Source of the DNA: Neomicrococcus aestuarii
Lineage (GTDB): Bacteria > Actinomycetota > Actinomycetes > Actinomycetales > Micrococcaceae
DNA: 64,000 nt
NCBI RefSeq assembly: GCF_014201135.1
Contig: NZ_JACHDR010000001.1
Coordinates: 2,480,001-2,544,000 of the forward strand
Direction of reading: 5' to 3'
Below the pieces are notes generated by a model, which saw nothing but the letters and a program-made list of their open reading frames with translations, was not told where the DNA came from and made no database searches. Below are positions 42,460 to 51,192 of the stretch, piece after piece; position 1 is the first letter of the stretch, and every line of letters starts with the position of its first letter. The position numbers and the translations under genes were made by a program.

Positions 42460-44234
42460 TACTCGTTGCTGTCCTGCTGGTTGGAGGACTCGCCCTCGCC
42501 TACCACGCGGCGCGTGCGGCGACGGCGTGGTGCCTTGTGCTCGTCATGCGGACGATCAGCGCGACCGTGCGAGTGACCGTGCTTGCCTTCGCCTTCTTCG
42601 CGCTTCGGGGTTACCTCAGCGGTTGCGTCGGTAGCTTTGACCGTACGACGACGACGCCGTGCGCGGGTGCCTTCGTCCGTGGACTCGGTTGCTTGCGCGC
42701 CGTCAGCAGGCTTGTCCGTACGCTGCGTGGTGCGCGAGCGTCCGGAAGTGGAACCGGAACCAGCGGACCGAGAACCGGACGTGCGCGAGCCGGAAGAACG
42801 GGAACCACTGCGTGCGGAATCGCGGGACGATCCGCCGCCACGGTTGTTGTCCTTCTTGGGGTCAAGACGCTCTAGCTCCTCGGCACCCAAACCTTCGCGA
42901 ACGCGCTTATCGCGTGGCAAACGGCCCTTCGTGCCTGCTGGGATGTTGAGGTCTTCAAAGAAGTGTGGGGATGAGGAGTACGTTTCCTGCGGCGCTGCCG
43001 AATCCAGGCCGAGGGCCTTGTTGATCAGGCTCCAGCGAGGGACGTCCTCCCAGTCCACGAACGTCACGGCAGTACCCTTGTTGCCCGCGCGGCCAGTGCG
43101 GCCCACACGGTGCAGGTACGCCTTTTCGTCTTCAGGGCACTGGAAGTTGATCACGTGAGTGACATCGTCTACGTCGATACCCCGAGCGGCGACGTCCGTT
43201 GCTACAAGGACGTCCACCTTGTCATTGCGGAACGCGCGGAGAGCTTGCTCGCGAGCGCCCTGGCCGAGGTCACCGTGAAGTGCGCCGGCTGCGAAGCCGC
43301 GGTCCAACAGTTCTTCGGTAAGCTTTGCGGCGCTGCGCTTGGTCTTGGTGAAGATGATGGTGCGTCCGCGGCCCTCAGCCTGAAGGAGGCGAGCCACCAT
43401 TTCTTCCTTGTCCAGCTGGTGGACGCGGTAGATCAGCTGGCGGATGCTCTTCTTCGTGATGGACTCATCGAAAGGATCAGCCGCACGAATGTGCATGGGG
43501 CGGGACATGTAACGACGCGCCATGGCGATCACAGGACCGGGCATGGTGGCGGAGAACAGCATGGTCTGGCGGGTGGCAGGAATGCTGGAGAGGATCTTCT
43601 CTACGTCAGGCAAGAAGCCAAGATCCAGCATTTCGTCAGCCTCATCAAGGATGACCATTTTGACGTTCTTGAGGTTCAAGAAGCGCTGGCGCTGCAAGTC
43701 CATCAAGCGTCCGGGGGTGCCCACGACGATCTCAACGCCACGCTTGAGCTCTTCGATCTGCGAGTCATAGGAACGGCCACCGTAGATGACGGCAACGCGA
43801 GCGTTGCGGTACTTCGAGGCGGTGTTCAGATCCGCGCCGACCTGAACGGCGAGCTCACGGGTGGGAACAATGATGAGTGCTTGAGGGGCGCCAGGAACGG
43901 GAAGGCTGGCGTAGCCTTCGTCGTCCGGTCCGACGACCAGCTGAAGTGCTGGGATGCCGAAGCCGAGGGTTTTACCGGTACCGGTCTTGGCCTGGCCGAT
44001 GATGTCATTTCCGCCCAGAGCCACTGGGAGTGTCATGGCCTGAATGGGGAAGGGGTGCAGAATTCCATCCGCTGCGAGGGAATCAGCGATGTCTTGGCGC
44101 ACGCCGTATTCGGCGAACGTCTTCTCTTCGATGGCCTCGCGAGTGGCTTCTACCTCGATGTCCCCGGCAAGGGGCAAGTTTTCGAGTGATTCTTCTTCAA
44201 TGGGTTCACTCGTATTTAGATCAGTGGTGTTCAC
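42459..44234 (-). CDS. DEAD-box RNA helicase with basic Ser/Arg tail
   Basis: 591 residues from GTG 44234; TTG at 44240 is an alternative. Q-motif near HPFPIQAMTLP, Walker A AKTGTGKT, PTRELA, VILDEADEM, SAT and HRVGRTGRAG are all present. A tail of about 150 residues follows, first Ser/Gly/Arg repeats then basic clusters such as RARRRRRT and a His-rich part. Such tails bind RNA non-specifically. It probably remodels ribosomal or mRNA structure. It is coupled by a 1-bp overlap to a DNA methyltransferase, an odd partner. Confidence 0.93.
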   Translation of the reverse strand: MNTTDLNTSEPIEEESLENLPLAGDIEVEATREAIEEKTFAEYGVRQDIADSLAADGILHPFPIQAMTLPVALGGNDIIGQAKTGTGKTLGFGIPALQLVVGPDDEGYASLPVPGAPQALIIVPTRELAVQVGADLNTASKYRNARVAVIYGGRSYDSQIEELKRGVEIVVGTPGRLMDLQRQRFLNLKNVKMVILDEADEMLDLGFLPDVEKILSSIPATRQTMLFSATMPGPVIAMARRYMSRPMHIRAADPFDESITKKSIRQLIYRVHQLDKEEMVARLLQAEGRGRTIIFTKTKRSAAKLTEELLDRGFAAGALHGDLGQGAREQALRAFRNDKVDVLVATDVAARGIDVDDVTHVINFQCPEDEKAYLHRVGRTGRAGNKGTAVTFVDWEDVPRWSLINKALGLDSAAPQETYSSSPHFFEDLNIPAGTKGRLPRDKRVREGLGAEELERLDPKKDNNRGGGSSRDSARSGSRSSGSRTSGSRSAGSGSTSGRSRTTQRTDKPADGAQATESTDEGTRARRRRRTVKATDATAEVTPKREEGEGKHGHSHGRADRPHDEHKAPRRRRTRRVVGEGESSNQQDSNE

Positions 44235-44437
44235 GTGCAATATTCACATTCGTTCGTGCGCCTCAACCCTGTAGTGCCGCATCGCCGTGTGGCGTAATGG
44301 TGCGGAAGGGGAGCGCTGTCCAGCGGAGCCGATCGTGGGCTAACGTGCGAAAAGCTTGAGCGTTCTCGCGTACAGGTTCGCTGGGAGATCCTGTGAGAAA
44401 AATTGAAAGATACGACCGGGCATCCTTAACTACGTGC

Positions 44438-45961
44438 TTAGTCTACCGTGTCGGCCGTGTTTTCCCCGTTAGGCGCCGCATCGTCGCCCTCCACGGAACC
44501 GCCAACAACGTCGAAGGAAACCTTGCCCTCTTCAATGTTTGCTTCCTTGAGCACCACCCGAATCTTTTGGCCCACCGGCATATTGCCGACGTATTTCGCC
44601 GTGACCGGCGGGTTCGTCAGCTGCACGGTGCCGTAAGGAGACCGACCATTCTGTTTAGCCTTCTCCACTTGCTGAGCATCCGGGCCCTCAATACTGACGC
44701 CCTCAAACTCTTCCCCGACGTGGCTCGCGAGGATGGCAGCCTCCACTGTATCCATAGCGCTGCGCTCCGCCTTGGACACCAACTGGCCCGCCTTCTGCAT
44801 GAGCTCAGGCAGCAACGGGAGGGACTCACGAAGAAGCTGAGGTACCTCGCGTCCGTTGACCAGGCAATCGCACAGTTCCAGCACGAAGCGGTCTACGAGA
44901 CGTCGCAGGGGTGCCGTGGTGTGAGCATAGGGTGCCGCGATAGCAGCTTGCGTTGGGTCTGCAGGCACTTCACCGTCGAAAGCTGTATAGCCCGCTCCGC
45001 GGAAGAGACTCGCAGCCTGATGCATGAGCGCCAGCTGTTTGGGATCGTTCAAATCAAGTGAGCGCAAGAACTCGCCGTACTGCACCTCGGTAGACCATGG
45101 CGCTCCCAGGGCACGAGCTTGCGCTCGGAACTTGGCAACGCTCGACTCATCCGGTGCAGGCATGGTTCGGAGGATTCCCACCTTGTGCTCCACCATGATG
45201 GAGGCGGCGGCCATGCCTGTCATGAGGGAGATCTGGGCGTTCCAGTCCTCCACCGGCAAAGGAGCTCGCTGGACCAACTTATAGTGGCTGCCGTCAGCTT
45301 CCACTTCTTGCTCGGGGATGCGAAGGCTTGCGCCGCCGCGAGCCCGTTCCAAAGCGATGCGCTTTTGACCTACTTCTTTGAGAAGCTGCAGATTCTCCGA
45401 AGCTTTCCCGGAATCGAGTTCTTCTTGCACTCCCACATAGGAAAGCTTGGCGCGGCTCTTCACTTGCGCCCGACCCAAGCCCACGCGCACTACCTGAGCT
45501 GCGTCGTCGAGCTCAAAATCCCAGACGTACGCACCGCGCACCTGATCCGGCAGCAAGCTACCGGCGTCCTCGCTAATGACCTCGGGGTGCAGCGGAATGC
45601 GACCCTGCGGCAAGTAGATGGTCATCCCTCGGGCACGCGTCTCGGCATCGAGTGCGCCGCCAGGAAGGATGAAGGAGGGAACGTCCGCGATGGCGTAAAA
45701 GACCCGATATCCGCTGTTCTCGCGCCGAATGCAGACAGCTTGGTCCAGATCCGTGGAGGACTCAGGATCAATGGTGACGAACTCGATGTCCGTGCGGTCC
45801 TCTTCCTGAAGCGGCTTGCGCGCGACAGCCTCTTGGGCCTCCTGCACGGCGGCTGCAGGGAAATCCGTGGGCAGCTCGAGTTTGAGAACCAGCGCGGAAA
45901 GCGCCTTCTCCAACCGCGTGCTGTGAGCGCTACTGCTGAGGTCAATATGCTGATGCACCAT
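44438..45961 (-). CDS. RNB-domain ribonuclease (RNase II/R family)
   Basis: 507 residues. The RNB core begins at FVTIDPESSTDLDQAV, holding the acidic metal ligands, and continues through TTAPLRRLVDRFV. The C-terminus GQKIRVVLKEANIEEGKVSF resembles a degenerate S1-like fold; N-terminal cold-shock domains are lacking, so it is the short actinobacterial version. It is expected to degrade RNA 3' to 5'. TAGGGT lies six nt before the ATG on this strand. Confidence 0.88.
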   Translation of the reverse strand: MVHQHIDLSSSAHSTRLEKALSALVLKLELPTDFPAAAVQEAQEAVARKPLQEEDRTDIEFVTIDPESSTDLDQAVCIRRENSGYRVFYAIADVPSFILPGGALDAETRARGMTIYLPQGRIPLHPEVISEDAGSLLPDQVRGAYVWDFELDDAAQVVRVGLGRAQVKSRAKLSYVGVQEELDSGKASENLQLLKEVGQKRIALERARGGASLRIPEQEVEADGSHYKLVQRAPLPVEDWNAQISLMTGMAAASIMVEHKVGILRTMPAPDESSVAKFRAQARALGAPWSTEVQYGEFLRSLDLNDPKQLALMHQAASLFRGAGYTAFDGEVPADPTQAAIAAPYAHTTAPLRRLVDRFVLELCDCLVNGREVPQLLRESLPLLPELMQKAGQLVSKAERSAMDTVEAAILASHVGEEFEGVSIEGPDAQQVEKAKQNGRSPYGTVQLTNPPVTAKYVGNMPVGQKIRVVLKEANIEEGKVSFDVVGGSVEGDDAAPNGENTADTVD

Positions 45962-45967
45962 GGTGTT

Positions 45968-45973
45968 ACCCTA
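45968..45973 (-). promoter_or_regulatory. -10 hexamer of a leaderless promoter
   Basis: On the minus strand TAGGGT ends six nt before the ATG at 45961. A divergent TACGCT for the next gene lies 22 bp away. Confidence 0.5.
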
Positions 45974-45994
45974 CCGAGGCGTAGTGGCTGCGCG

Positions 45995-46000
45995 TACGCT
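45995..46000 (+). promoter_or_regulatory. -10 hexamer of a leaderless promoter
   Basis: TACGCT ends six nt before the ATG at 46007. Confidence 0.35.
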
Positions 46001-46006
46001 GAAACC

Positions 46007-46363
46007 ATGAGCGAGTCTGAAGATCAGCCAAAAGTTTTATCCACCTCGGCCATTATCACCGTGCTAGAAACCCTTACGGATTGGCGCGAAGACGCGTCAC
46101 GACTAGTTGCGGTGTTCAAGTTCAAGCGATCCGCAACGGCCGTGGAATTTATTGCGCGCGTGGGTGCGGCCGCGGAAGAGGCAAACCACCACCCGGACCT
46201 CGAGTGGCGGTGGAATACGGTGTTCTTGGCCCTTTCAACTCATTCGAAAGGTTCGCAGATCACAACGTTGGATGCCCATTTAGCAGAATTGCTCTCCGCA
46301 ACGGCTGCTGAACTAGGCGGGACCGCCGAGCCAGCGCGCTACGGAGAGCAATTCGGAATCTAG
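46007..46363 (+). CDS. pterin-4a-carbinolamine dehydratase-like protein
   Basis: 118 residues. The PCD signature EEANHHPDLEWRWNTVFLALSTH (read in parts) is complete, with the His-His-Pro active site and the LxTHxxxGxT region. The family dehydrates 4a-hydroxytetrahydrobiopterin and can moonlight in pterin or cofactor metabolism. The long frame upstream to 45119 is only antisense to the RNB gene. It diverges from that gene with 45 bp between starts and converges on the DUF3107 gene. Confidence 0.85.
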   Translation: MSESEDQPKVLSTSAIITVLETLTDWREDASRLVAVFKFKRSATAVEFIARVGAAAEEANHHPDLEWRWNTVFLALSTHSKGSQITTLDAHLAELLSATAAELGGTAEPARYGEQFGI

Positions 46364-46397
46364 GCGTGAGGCCTACTGGTGCGTCATCGCTGACGGA

Positions 46398-46619
46398 CTA
46401 GTGAGCGAAGCCCACGCGGCGAATCTGTTCGGCGCCAACTTCGACGTAGCCAATGTTGGCTCCAGGAATCAACACCACGCGACCGGTTGAGTCCTCGAGG
46501 CGAAGCTCCGTGCCGCCATTCGTGGCGCGGGAAGCAGCCTCGATGATTTCCTCAGCGGTCTTGTTTGATTCCAGCACAATTTCGCGGTTGACATGCTGAA
46601 TTCCGACGCGAATTTCCAT
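46398..46619 (-). CDS. DUF3107 family protein
   Basis: 73 residues. MEIRVGIQHVNREIVLES and IPGANIGYVEVG match DUF3107, a small actinobacterial family of unknown function. TAGGAG precedes the ATG. It follows a TetR gene 42 bp upstream, an arrangement also found in mycobacteria (Rv3208-Rv3208A region). Confidence 0.92.
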   Translation of the reverse strand: MEIRVGIQHVNREIVLESNKTAEEIIEAASRATNGGTELRLEDSTGRVVLIPGANIGYVEVGAEQIRRVGFAH

Positions 46620-46661
46620 GACTGCTCCTAAGACAAAGGGTGGACGTGTTCTAACGCTATG

Positions 46662-47330
46662 TTATTCGGCCGGTGCTTCTTGATCCACGCGCCCGATTCC
46701 GCGCCAAGCTAAACGAGACACCAGATCGATGGCTGTTTCCAGATCTACCGATCCCTCTTGGTCGAGCCACGCGCGGGCCGCAACCTGGGACATCCCAATC
46801 AACGCGTGACCTAGCAGGATCGAGGAGGATTCCGGCAGGCTGGTCTGGTCGTGGACCACGCGGGAAACCGCTTCAGCGAAGGTCTGGTTGAAGTTCTCCA
46901 GACGCTCCGCAACATCAGGGTCTCGTGCGACGTCCGATTCGAAGAGCAGCCGGTGGGCTTGAGAGTCCGAGGCAACGAACTCAAAGTAGGCACCGATGGT
47001 TGCCCGTACGCGTGCCTTGTTGTTGTCTGTGGACTGGACGGCATCGAGCAGCTTGGACAACAAAGACTCCACATGGGAATCCAAAATTGCGAGGTACAGA
47101 TCTCGCTTACCAGGGAAGTGCTGGTACAAGACGGGCTTAGAAACCTGTGCGAGTTCGGCGATTTCATCCATAGAGGCGCCGTGATAGCCGCTGTCCACGA
47201 AGACCTTGTGCGCGGCACTGAGGAGTTGACGGCGGCGTTCGTCCCGCGGCATGCGAACGGTTCGTCCAGTGGGACTGGGGTCGGATGACACGAGTGGGCC
47301 TTTCTGGGGATCTGTACTGCTCACTTGCAT
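46662..47330 (-). CDS. TetR-family transcriptional regulator
   Basis: 222 residues. RRRQLLSAAHKVFVDSGYHGASMDEIAELAQVSKPVLYQHFPGKRDLY, read in parts, is a complete TetR DNA-binding domain at about 31-78. The C-terminal ligand domain is of the kind seen in the Rv3208 group. The first 26 residues are a disordered extension, and a start at the Met before PRDERRR is possible. It may control the divergent moeZ or the following DUF3107 gene. Confidence 0.88.
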   Translation of the reverse strand: MQVSSTDPQKGPLVSSDPSPTGRTVRMPRDERRRQLLSAAHKVFVDSGYHGASMDEIAELAQVSKPVLYQHFPGKRDLYLAILDSHVESLLSKLLDAVQSTDNNKARVRATIGAYFEFVASDSQAHRLLFESDVARDPDVAERLENFNQTFAEAVSRVVHDQTSLPESSSILLGHALIGMSQVAARAWLDQEGSVDLETAIDLVSRLAWRGIGRVDQEAPAE

Positions 47331-47403
47331 GGTATCCCGGGGGACAAGGTTACGTCCTCATCCTCGGCTAAATACTCACAGCCTCTCGTGGGCGCAGGCG
47401 GAC

Positions 47404-47409
47404 TAAGCT
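47404..47409 (+). promoter_or_regulatory. -10 hexamer of a leaderless moeZ promoter
   Basis: TAAGCT ends seven nt before the ATG at 47417. A GGAGGG lies only one base before the ATG, too close to act as a Shine-Dalgarno sequence. Confidence 0.45.
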
Positions 47410-47416
47410 GGAGGGC

Positions 47417-48586
47417 ATGTCTGGCTTTGATCCGCAAGTGGAACCCGCCGAAACTCTGAGCTCTGCAGAAATTGAGCGCTATTCGCGACAAATTATCTTG
47501 CCTGGAGTGGGTCTTGAAGGTCAGCGACGACTCAAGAATGCGCGCGTACTGATCATCGGCGCCGGTGGCTTGGGCGCTCCCACCATCATGTATCTCGCGG
47601 CGGCGGGCGTGGGGACCATTGGGATCGTTGATGACGATGTGGTGGACAGCTCCAACCTGCAACGCCAAGTCATCCACCGTGAAGACGCCGTGGGCCAGCC
47701 GAAAGTGGATTCCGCGCAGCACTTTGTTCATGGCCTGAACCCTCTCGTGACTGTCGTCAGGCACCAGCTGCGCCTTGACTCGAGCAATGTCTTAGATCTG
47801 TTCCGCCGGTATGACTTGGTTCTGGACGGGACGGATAACTTCGCCACGCGCTACTTGGTCAATGACGCGGCCGCTATCGCGGGGATTCCACTCATTTGGG
47901 GATCGATCCTGCGTTTTGACGGGCAAGTTTCCGTCTTTTGGAATGAGAAGGGTCCAACCTACCGGGACCTCTACCCGGAAGCGCCGCCCGCGGGCCTTGT
48001 GCCGTCCTGTGCGGAGGCTGGCGTGTTCGGAGTCTTATGCGCACAAATTGGTAGCGTGATGGCCGGCGAAGCCATCAAGCTCATCACCGGAATCGGCAAC
48101 CCGCTGGTGGGTCGAGTCATGATTCTGGATGCTCTGGAAATGTCCTGGACCGAAGTGACTCTCGAGAAGGACCCGGAGACTGTTCAACCGCGCGAGCTTT
48201 TGGCGGACTATCCAGCATTCTGCGGGATGCCGTCCCGGGGCGAACCCAGCATCGAGGTTCCCGAAGTGAGCGTTCAAGAGCTCAAAGAGCTACTCGACGC
48301 GCGCGAAGCGGGAACGCAGAGCTTCGAGCTCATTGATGTTCGAGAAGCAGGAGAAGCGGATATCGCGCGTATTTCGGGGGCAACACTGGTGCCACGCGCC
48401 GACGTCCTGTCCGGCGAAGTGGAACTGCCGCGAGACGCGGAGATTATTTTGCACTGCAAGTCCGGAGGGCGCTCAGCCGAAGTGGGAAGGTTCCTCATGG
48501 CGCAGGGCTACGAGCACGTTCGCCACGTACGTGGGGGAGTCAACGCGTGGATTTCCTCGGGGCAACCTGGCGGGTCGGTGTACTAA
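47417..48586 (+). CDS. moeZ: ThiF-rhodanese sulfurtransferase MoeZ
   Basis: 389 residues. ThiF/MoeB adenylylation domain: VLIIGAGGLGAP nucleotide loop, DDDVVDSSNLQRQV, and GTDNFATR. A rhodanese domain follows from about 290 with active-site Cys in HCKSGGR. MoeZ adenylates and sulfurates ubiquitin-like sulfur carriers (MoaD, CysO, ThiS) for molybdopterin, cysteine or thiamin synthesis. Unlike some MoeB proteins no zinc CxxC pairs are obvious. Partner carriers are not in the window. Confidence 0.93.
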   Translation: MSGFDPQVEPAETLSSAEIERYSRQIILPGVGLEGQRRLKNARVLIIGAGGLGAPTIMYLAAAGVGTIGIVDDDVVDSSNLQRQVIHREDAVGQPKVDSAQHFVHGLNPLVTVVRHQLRLDSSNVLDLFRRYDLVLDGTDNFATRYLVNDAAAIAGIPLIWGSILRFDGQVSVFWNEKGPTYRDLYPEAPPAGLVPSCAEAGVFGVLCAQIGSVMAGEAIKLITGIGNPLVGRVMILDALEMSWTEVTLEKDPETVQPRELLADYPAFCGMPSRGEPSIEVPEVSVQELKELLDAREAGTQSFELIDVREAGEADIARISGATLVPRADVLSGEVELPRDAEIILHCKSGGRSAEVGRFLMAQGYEHVRHVRGGVNAWISSGQPGGSVY

Positions 48587-48610
48587 TCGGTGTATTAACA
48601 GCGACTGCTA

Positions 48611-49963
48611 TTAGCCGATGAGGCGGTGATCCACCGGGCACTCGGCGGCAGGAGTATCCACTGGAGAAGCCGGGGCCACTTCGGTTGCTACCGGAGTTGT
48701 AGCCTCAGCGCGCTTGTCTTCCACGGTGATGCCGTACAGGGTCTCGATCGCCTTCGCGTACTCATCGGCACGGCCCTGAGCAGCAAGCTCGCGACCACGC
48801 ACGGTGGGTACGTGCAACAGCTGCTTGACCATACGGCGCATCGCGAATTCGACCTCTTCAGCCGCTGCGGTGCAACCGTGCTGAGCACGAACCTTGTTCA
48901 TCTCTTCGTCCAGCACGCTCATGGTGTGCTTGCGCAAAGCGACAATCGCGGAGTCAGCCGAGCGCTCTTTGAGGCTCGTGGTGAATTCGGAGGTGGCGAC
49001 CTCAACAATGCGGCGGGCGGCACGGACCGCGTCGGCCGTCTCGGTAGGAGCGGCCATACGAACGGACTCGAGCGAGATCAAATGAACGCCGTCCAGCTCG
49101 TCGATGTTTGGGTCAAAGTCGTGCGTCAAGGCAAGGTCAACGAGCACCAATGGGTGTGCACGGTTTCCGTCGACGGCCAGGTCTGCGGCGGAGATCTGCT
49201 GGCCGCCGCCGGAGCAACCTACCAACACGTCTGCGTTCAGAAGCGCCGGACCCAAGGACATGGCATCGAGTGCAACGCCGCCGCGGGTCTCTACAAAGGT
49301 TTCGGCGCGGCCGGTCTGCGAGTACACGGAGACGTTCTTGACGCCGAGTTCCTTCAGCAACGCCATGGTGGCGCCAGCGTAAGCGCCGGTTCCGAAGACC
49401 ACAACGTTCTTCTCAGCCCAGGTACGCGAATCCAGGTCCGCGGCAAGATCCAGTGCCACGGAGACAATGGAGAGTCCGCGCGAACCCAGCGAAGTTTTGG
49501 TGCCAACATCCTTGGCCGTGCGGGAAGCGGTCTGGAACAAACGGACCAGCGAGCCTGAAGCGGTCCCGCCTTGCTGTGCCTCAATCAGCGCACGCCGCAC
49601 TTGACCGGCGATTTCGCGTTCGCCAATGACCGCGGAATCGAGTCCAGCGCCGACAGAAAAGAGGTGAGCTACGGCGTCGTCATCAATTTTGGTTTGGAGC
49701 GCCTTGGTGACGTCTTCAATGTCCAATCCGGCGGCGTCGGCAACGTGGGAAACCACGGCATCGCGGGCGGTGTGGACGTCTTGCGCGGATTCGGCTTCAA
49801 CGTAGATTTCGTAGCGGTTACACGTGGAGAGAACCACTGCGCCTTTGACTGGGACGTCGGCTTCAAGCACGCGAGAAGCGACCTGGGAGGCGCCTTCGCT
49901 TAAGCGGGCAACGGTTTCCAGGTCTAAATTCGAGTGAGAGGCAACGAGTGAAACTAAAACCAC
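48611..49963 (-). CDS. hemA: glutamyl-tRNA reductase HemA
   Basis: 450 residues. The catalytic Cys48 lies in [23 protein letters not shown] and the NADPH loop [10 protein letters not shown] are conserved. It reduces glutamyl-tRNA to glutamate-1-semialdehyde, the committed step to haem. The C-tail of about 25 residues ends [11 protein letters not shown]; the Cys-Pro at 442-443 resembles a haem regulatory motif. GAGG stands before the GTG start. It diverges from hemE, with a DtxR-like box between. Confidence 0.94.
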   Translation of the reverse strand: MVLVSLVASHSNLDLETVARLSEGASQVASRVLEADVPVKGAVVLSTCNRYEIYVEAESAQDVHTARDAVVSHVADAAGLDIEDVTKALQTKIDDDAVAHLFSVGAGLDSAVIGEREIAGQVRRALIEAQQGGTASGSLVRLFQTASRTAKDVGTKTSLGSRGLSIVSVALDLAADLDSRTWAEKNVVVFGTGAYAGATMALLKELGVKNVSVYSQTGRAETFVETRGGVALDAMSLGPALLNADVLVGCSGGGQQISAADLAVDGNRAHPLVLVDLALTHDFDPNIDELDGVHLISLESVRMAAPTETADAVRAARRIVEVATSEFTTSLKERSADSAIVALRKHTMSVLDEEMNKVRAQHGCTAAAEEVEFAMRRMVKQLLHVPTVRGRELAAQGRADEYAKAIETLYGITVEDKRAEATTPVATEVAPASPVDTPAAECPVDHRLIG

Positions 49964-50001
49964 AGTGCCTCAAGGATAGCCTGTCAGTGCCACGTGAACC
50001 T

Positions 50002-50021
50002 GTTAGGGAAGCCTAATTTGG
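50002..50021. promoter_or_regulatory. DtxR/IdeR-like iron box
   Basis: TTAGGGAAGCCTAATTT resembles the DtxR/IdeR consensus TTAGGTTAGSCTAACCTAA: the left half TTAGG, the central AG and CCTAA match, the right-hand CCTAA does not. It lies between the divergent hemA and hemE starts, 39 bp from hemA and about 83 bp from hemE. Confidence 0.55.
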
Positions 50022-50103
50022 CAATGAGTGAATAACCCCACAACTCTTCGGCTTACAGGTGAACGGATTATAGAACTGAGGTTAAATTGGCGAGAATTGA
50101 TTC

Positions 50104-51189
50104 ATGAGCCTTTCTGCGAATCACCCGCTTGTTGATGGTCGTACTTCAAACTCACCCCTCGTGACAGCGTTGCGCGGGGGAAAGCCCTCCCGCCGTCCGG
50201 TGTGGTTTATGCGCCAAGCGGGCCGTTCGTTGCCCGAATACCGCAAGCTTCGCGAGGGTATTTCCATGCTGGATTCGTGCTTGCGACCGGATCTCGCCTC
50301 CGAAATTACCCTGCAACCAGTGCGTCGTCACGACGTAGACGCAGGCATTTTCTTCTCTGACATTGTCATTCCGCTCAAGCTCGCAGGTGTTGACGTGGAG
50401 ATCGTCCCCGGTGTGGGACCCGTGCTGGGATCGCCTGTTCGCACCGCTGCGGACGTTGCCTACCTTCCCGAGCTCACGGACGAGGCACTCGAACCAATCC
50501 GCCAGGCGGTTGCGCTGACGGTTGCAGAATTAGGGACGACGCCGCTGATCGGCTTCGCGGGGGCACCGTTCACCTTGGCTGCCTACATGGTTGAGGGAAA
50601 GCCGTCCCGCGATCACTTGGGCCCGCGCACCATGATGCACGCAGATCCGGAAACCTGGACGGCGCTCGCTAACTGGGCCGCGGACGCTTCCGGAAAGTTC
50701 TTGCGCGCCCAGCTTGAGGCTGGCGCCTCCGCAGGACAGCTCTTCGATTCATGGGCGGGTTCTTTGGGGCTTGCCGACTACACCAAGTTTGCCGCTCCGG
50801 CATCGGCGCGCGCTTTGGATCATGTGCGTGATCTGGGCGCCCCGCTCATTCACTTCGGCACCGGCACTTCGGAGCTCTTGGTGGCCATGCGCGATGTTGG
50901 CGTGGACGTCGTGGGCGTTGACTACCGTCTCCCGCTCGATGAAGCGAACCGTCGCCTCGGTGGAAGCGTTCCGCTGCAGGGCAACATTGATCCGGCTCTC
51001 TTGAGCGCTCCGTGGGAGGTTCTCGAAGCGCACGTTCGCGAAGTCATTGCTGCCGGCGAATCCGCTCCAGGCCACGTGGTCAATCTGGGTCACGGCGTCC
51101 CGCCGGAAACGGACCCGGAAATCCTCACACGCGTAGTTGAACTGATCCACTCCATTCCGGTCGCTGGGGCAACGGAGATGAACTCCTAG
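50104..51189 (+). CDS. hemE: uroporphyrinogen decarboxylase HemE
   Basis: 361 residues. The signature PVWFMRQAGRSLPEYR starts the conserved region, with FSDIVIPLKLAGVDVE and FAGAPFTLAAYMVEG beyond. The catalytic Asp is in FFSDI. It turns uroporphyrinogen III into coproporphyrinogen III. First gene of a long haem unit; the next gene starts four bases after its stop. No good Shine-Dalgarno sequence is seen, and TTAAAT about 20 nt before the ATG is a possible -10. Confidence 0.95.
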   Translation: MSLSANHPLVDGRTSNSPLVTALRGGKPSRRPVWFMRQAGRSLPEYRKLREGISMLDSCLRPDLASEITLQPVRRHDVDAGIFFSDIVIPLKLAGVDVEIVPGVGPVLGSPVRTAADVAYLPELTDEALEPIRQAVALTVAELGTTPLIGFAGAPFTLAAYMVEGKPSRDHLGPRTMMHADPETWTALANWAADASGKFLRAQLEAGASAGQLFDSWAGSLGLADYTKFAAPASARALDHVRDLGAPLIHFGTGTSELLVAMRDVGVDVVGVDYRLPLDEANRRLGGSVPLQGNIDPALLSAPWEVLEAHVREVIAAGESAPGHVVNLGHGVPPETDPEILTRVVELIHSIPVAGATEMNS

Positions 51190-51192
51190 ATC

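Noticed and set aside
43110-44189. 359-residue plus-strand frame
   Set aside because: Antisense to the DEAD-box helicase, which has every family motif; no recognisable domain.
45119-46006. upstream extension of the pterin dehydratase frame
   Set aside because: Antisense to the RNB nuclease; the true gene starts at ATG 46007 where the family begins.
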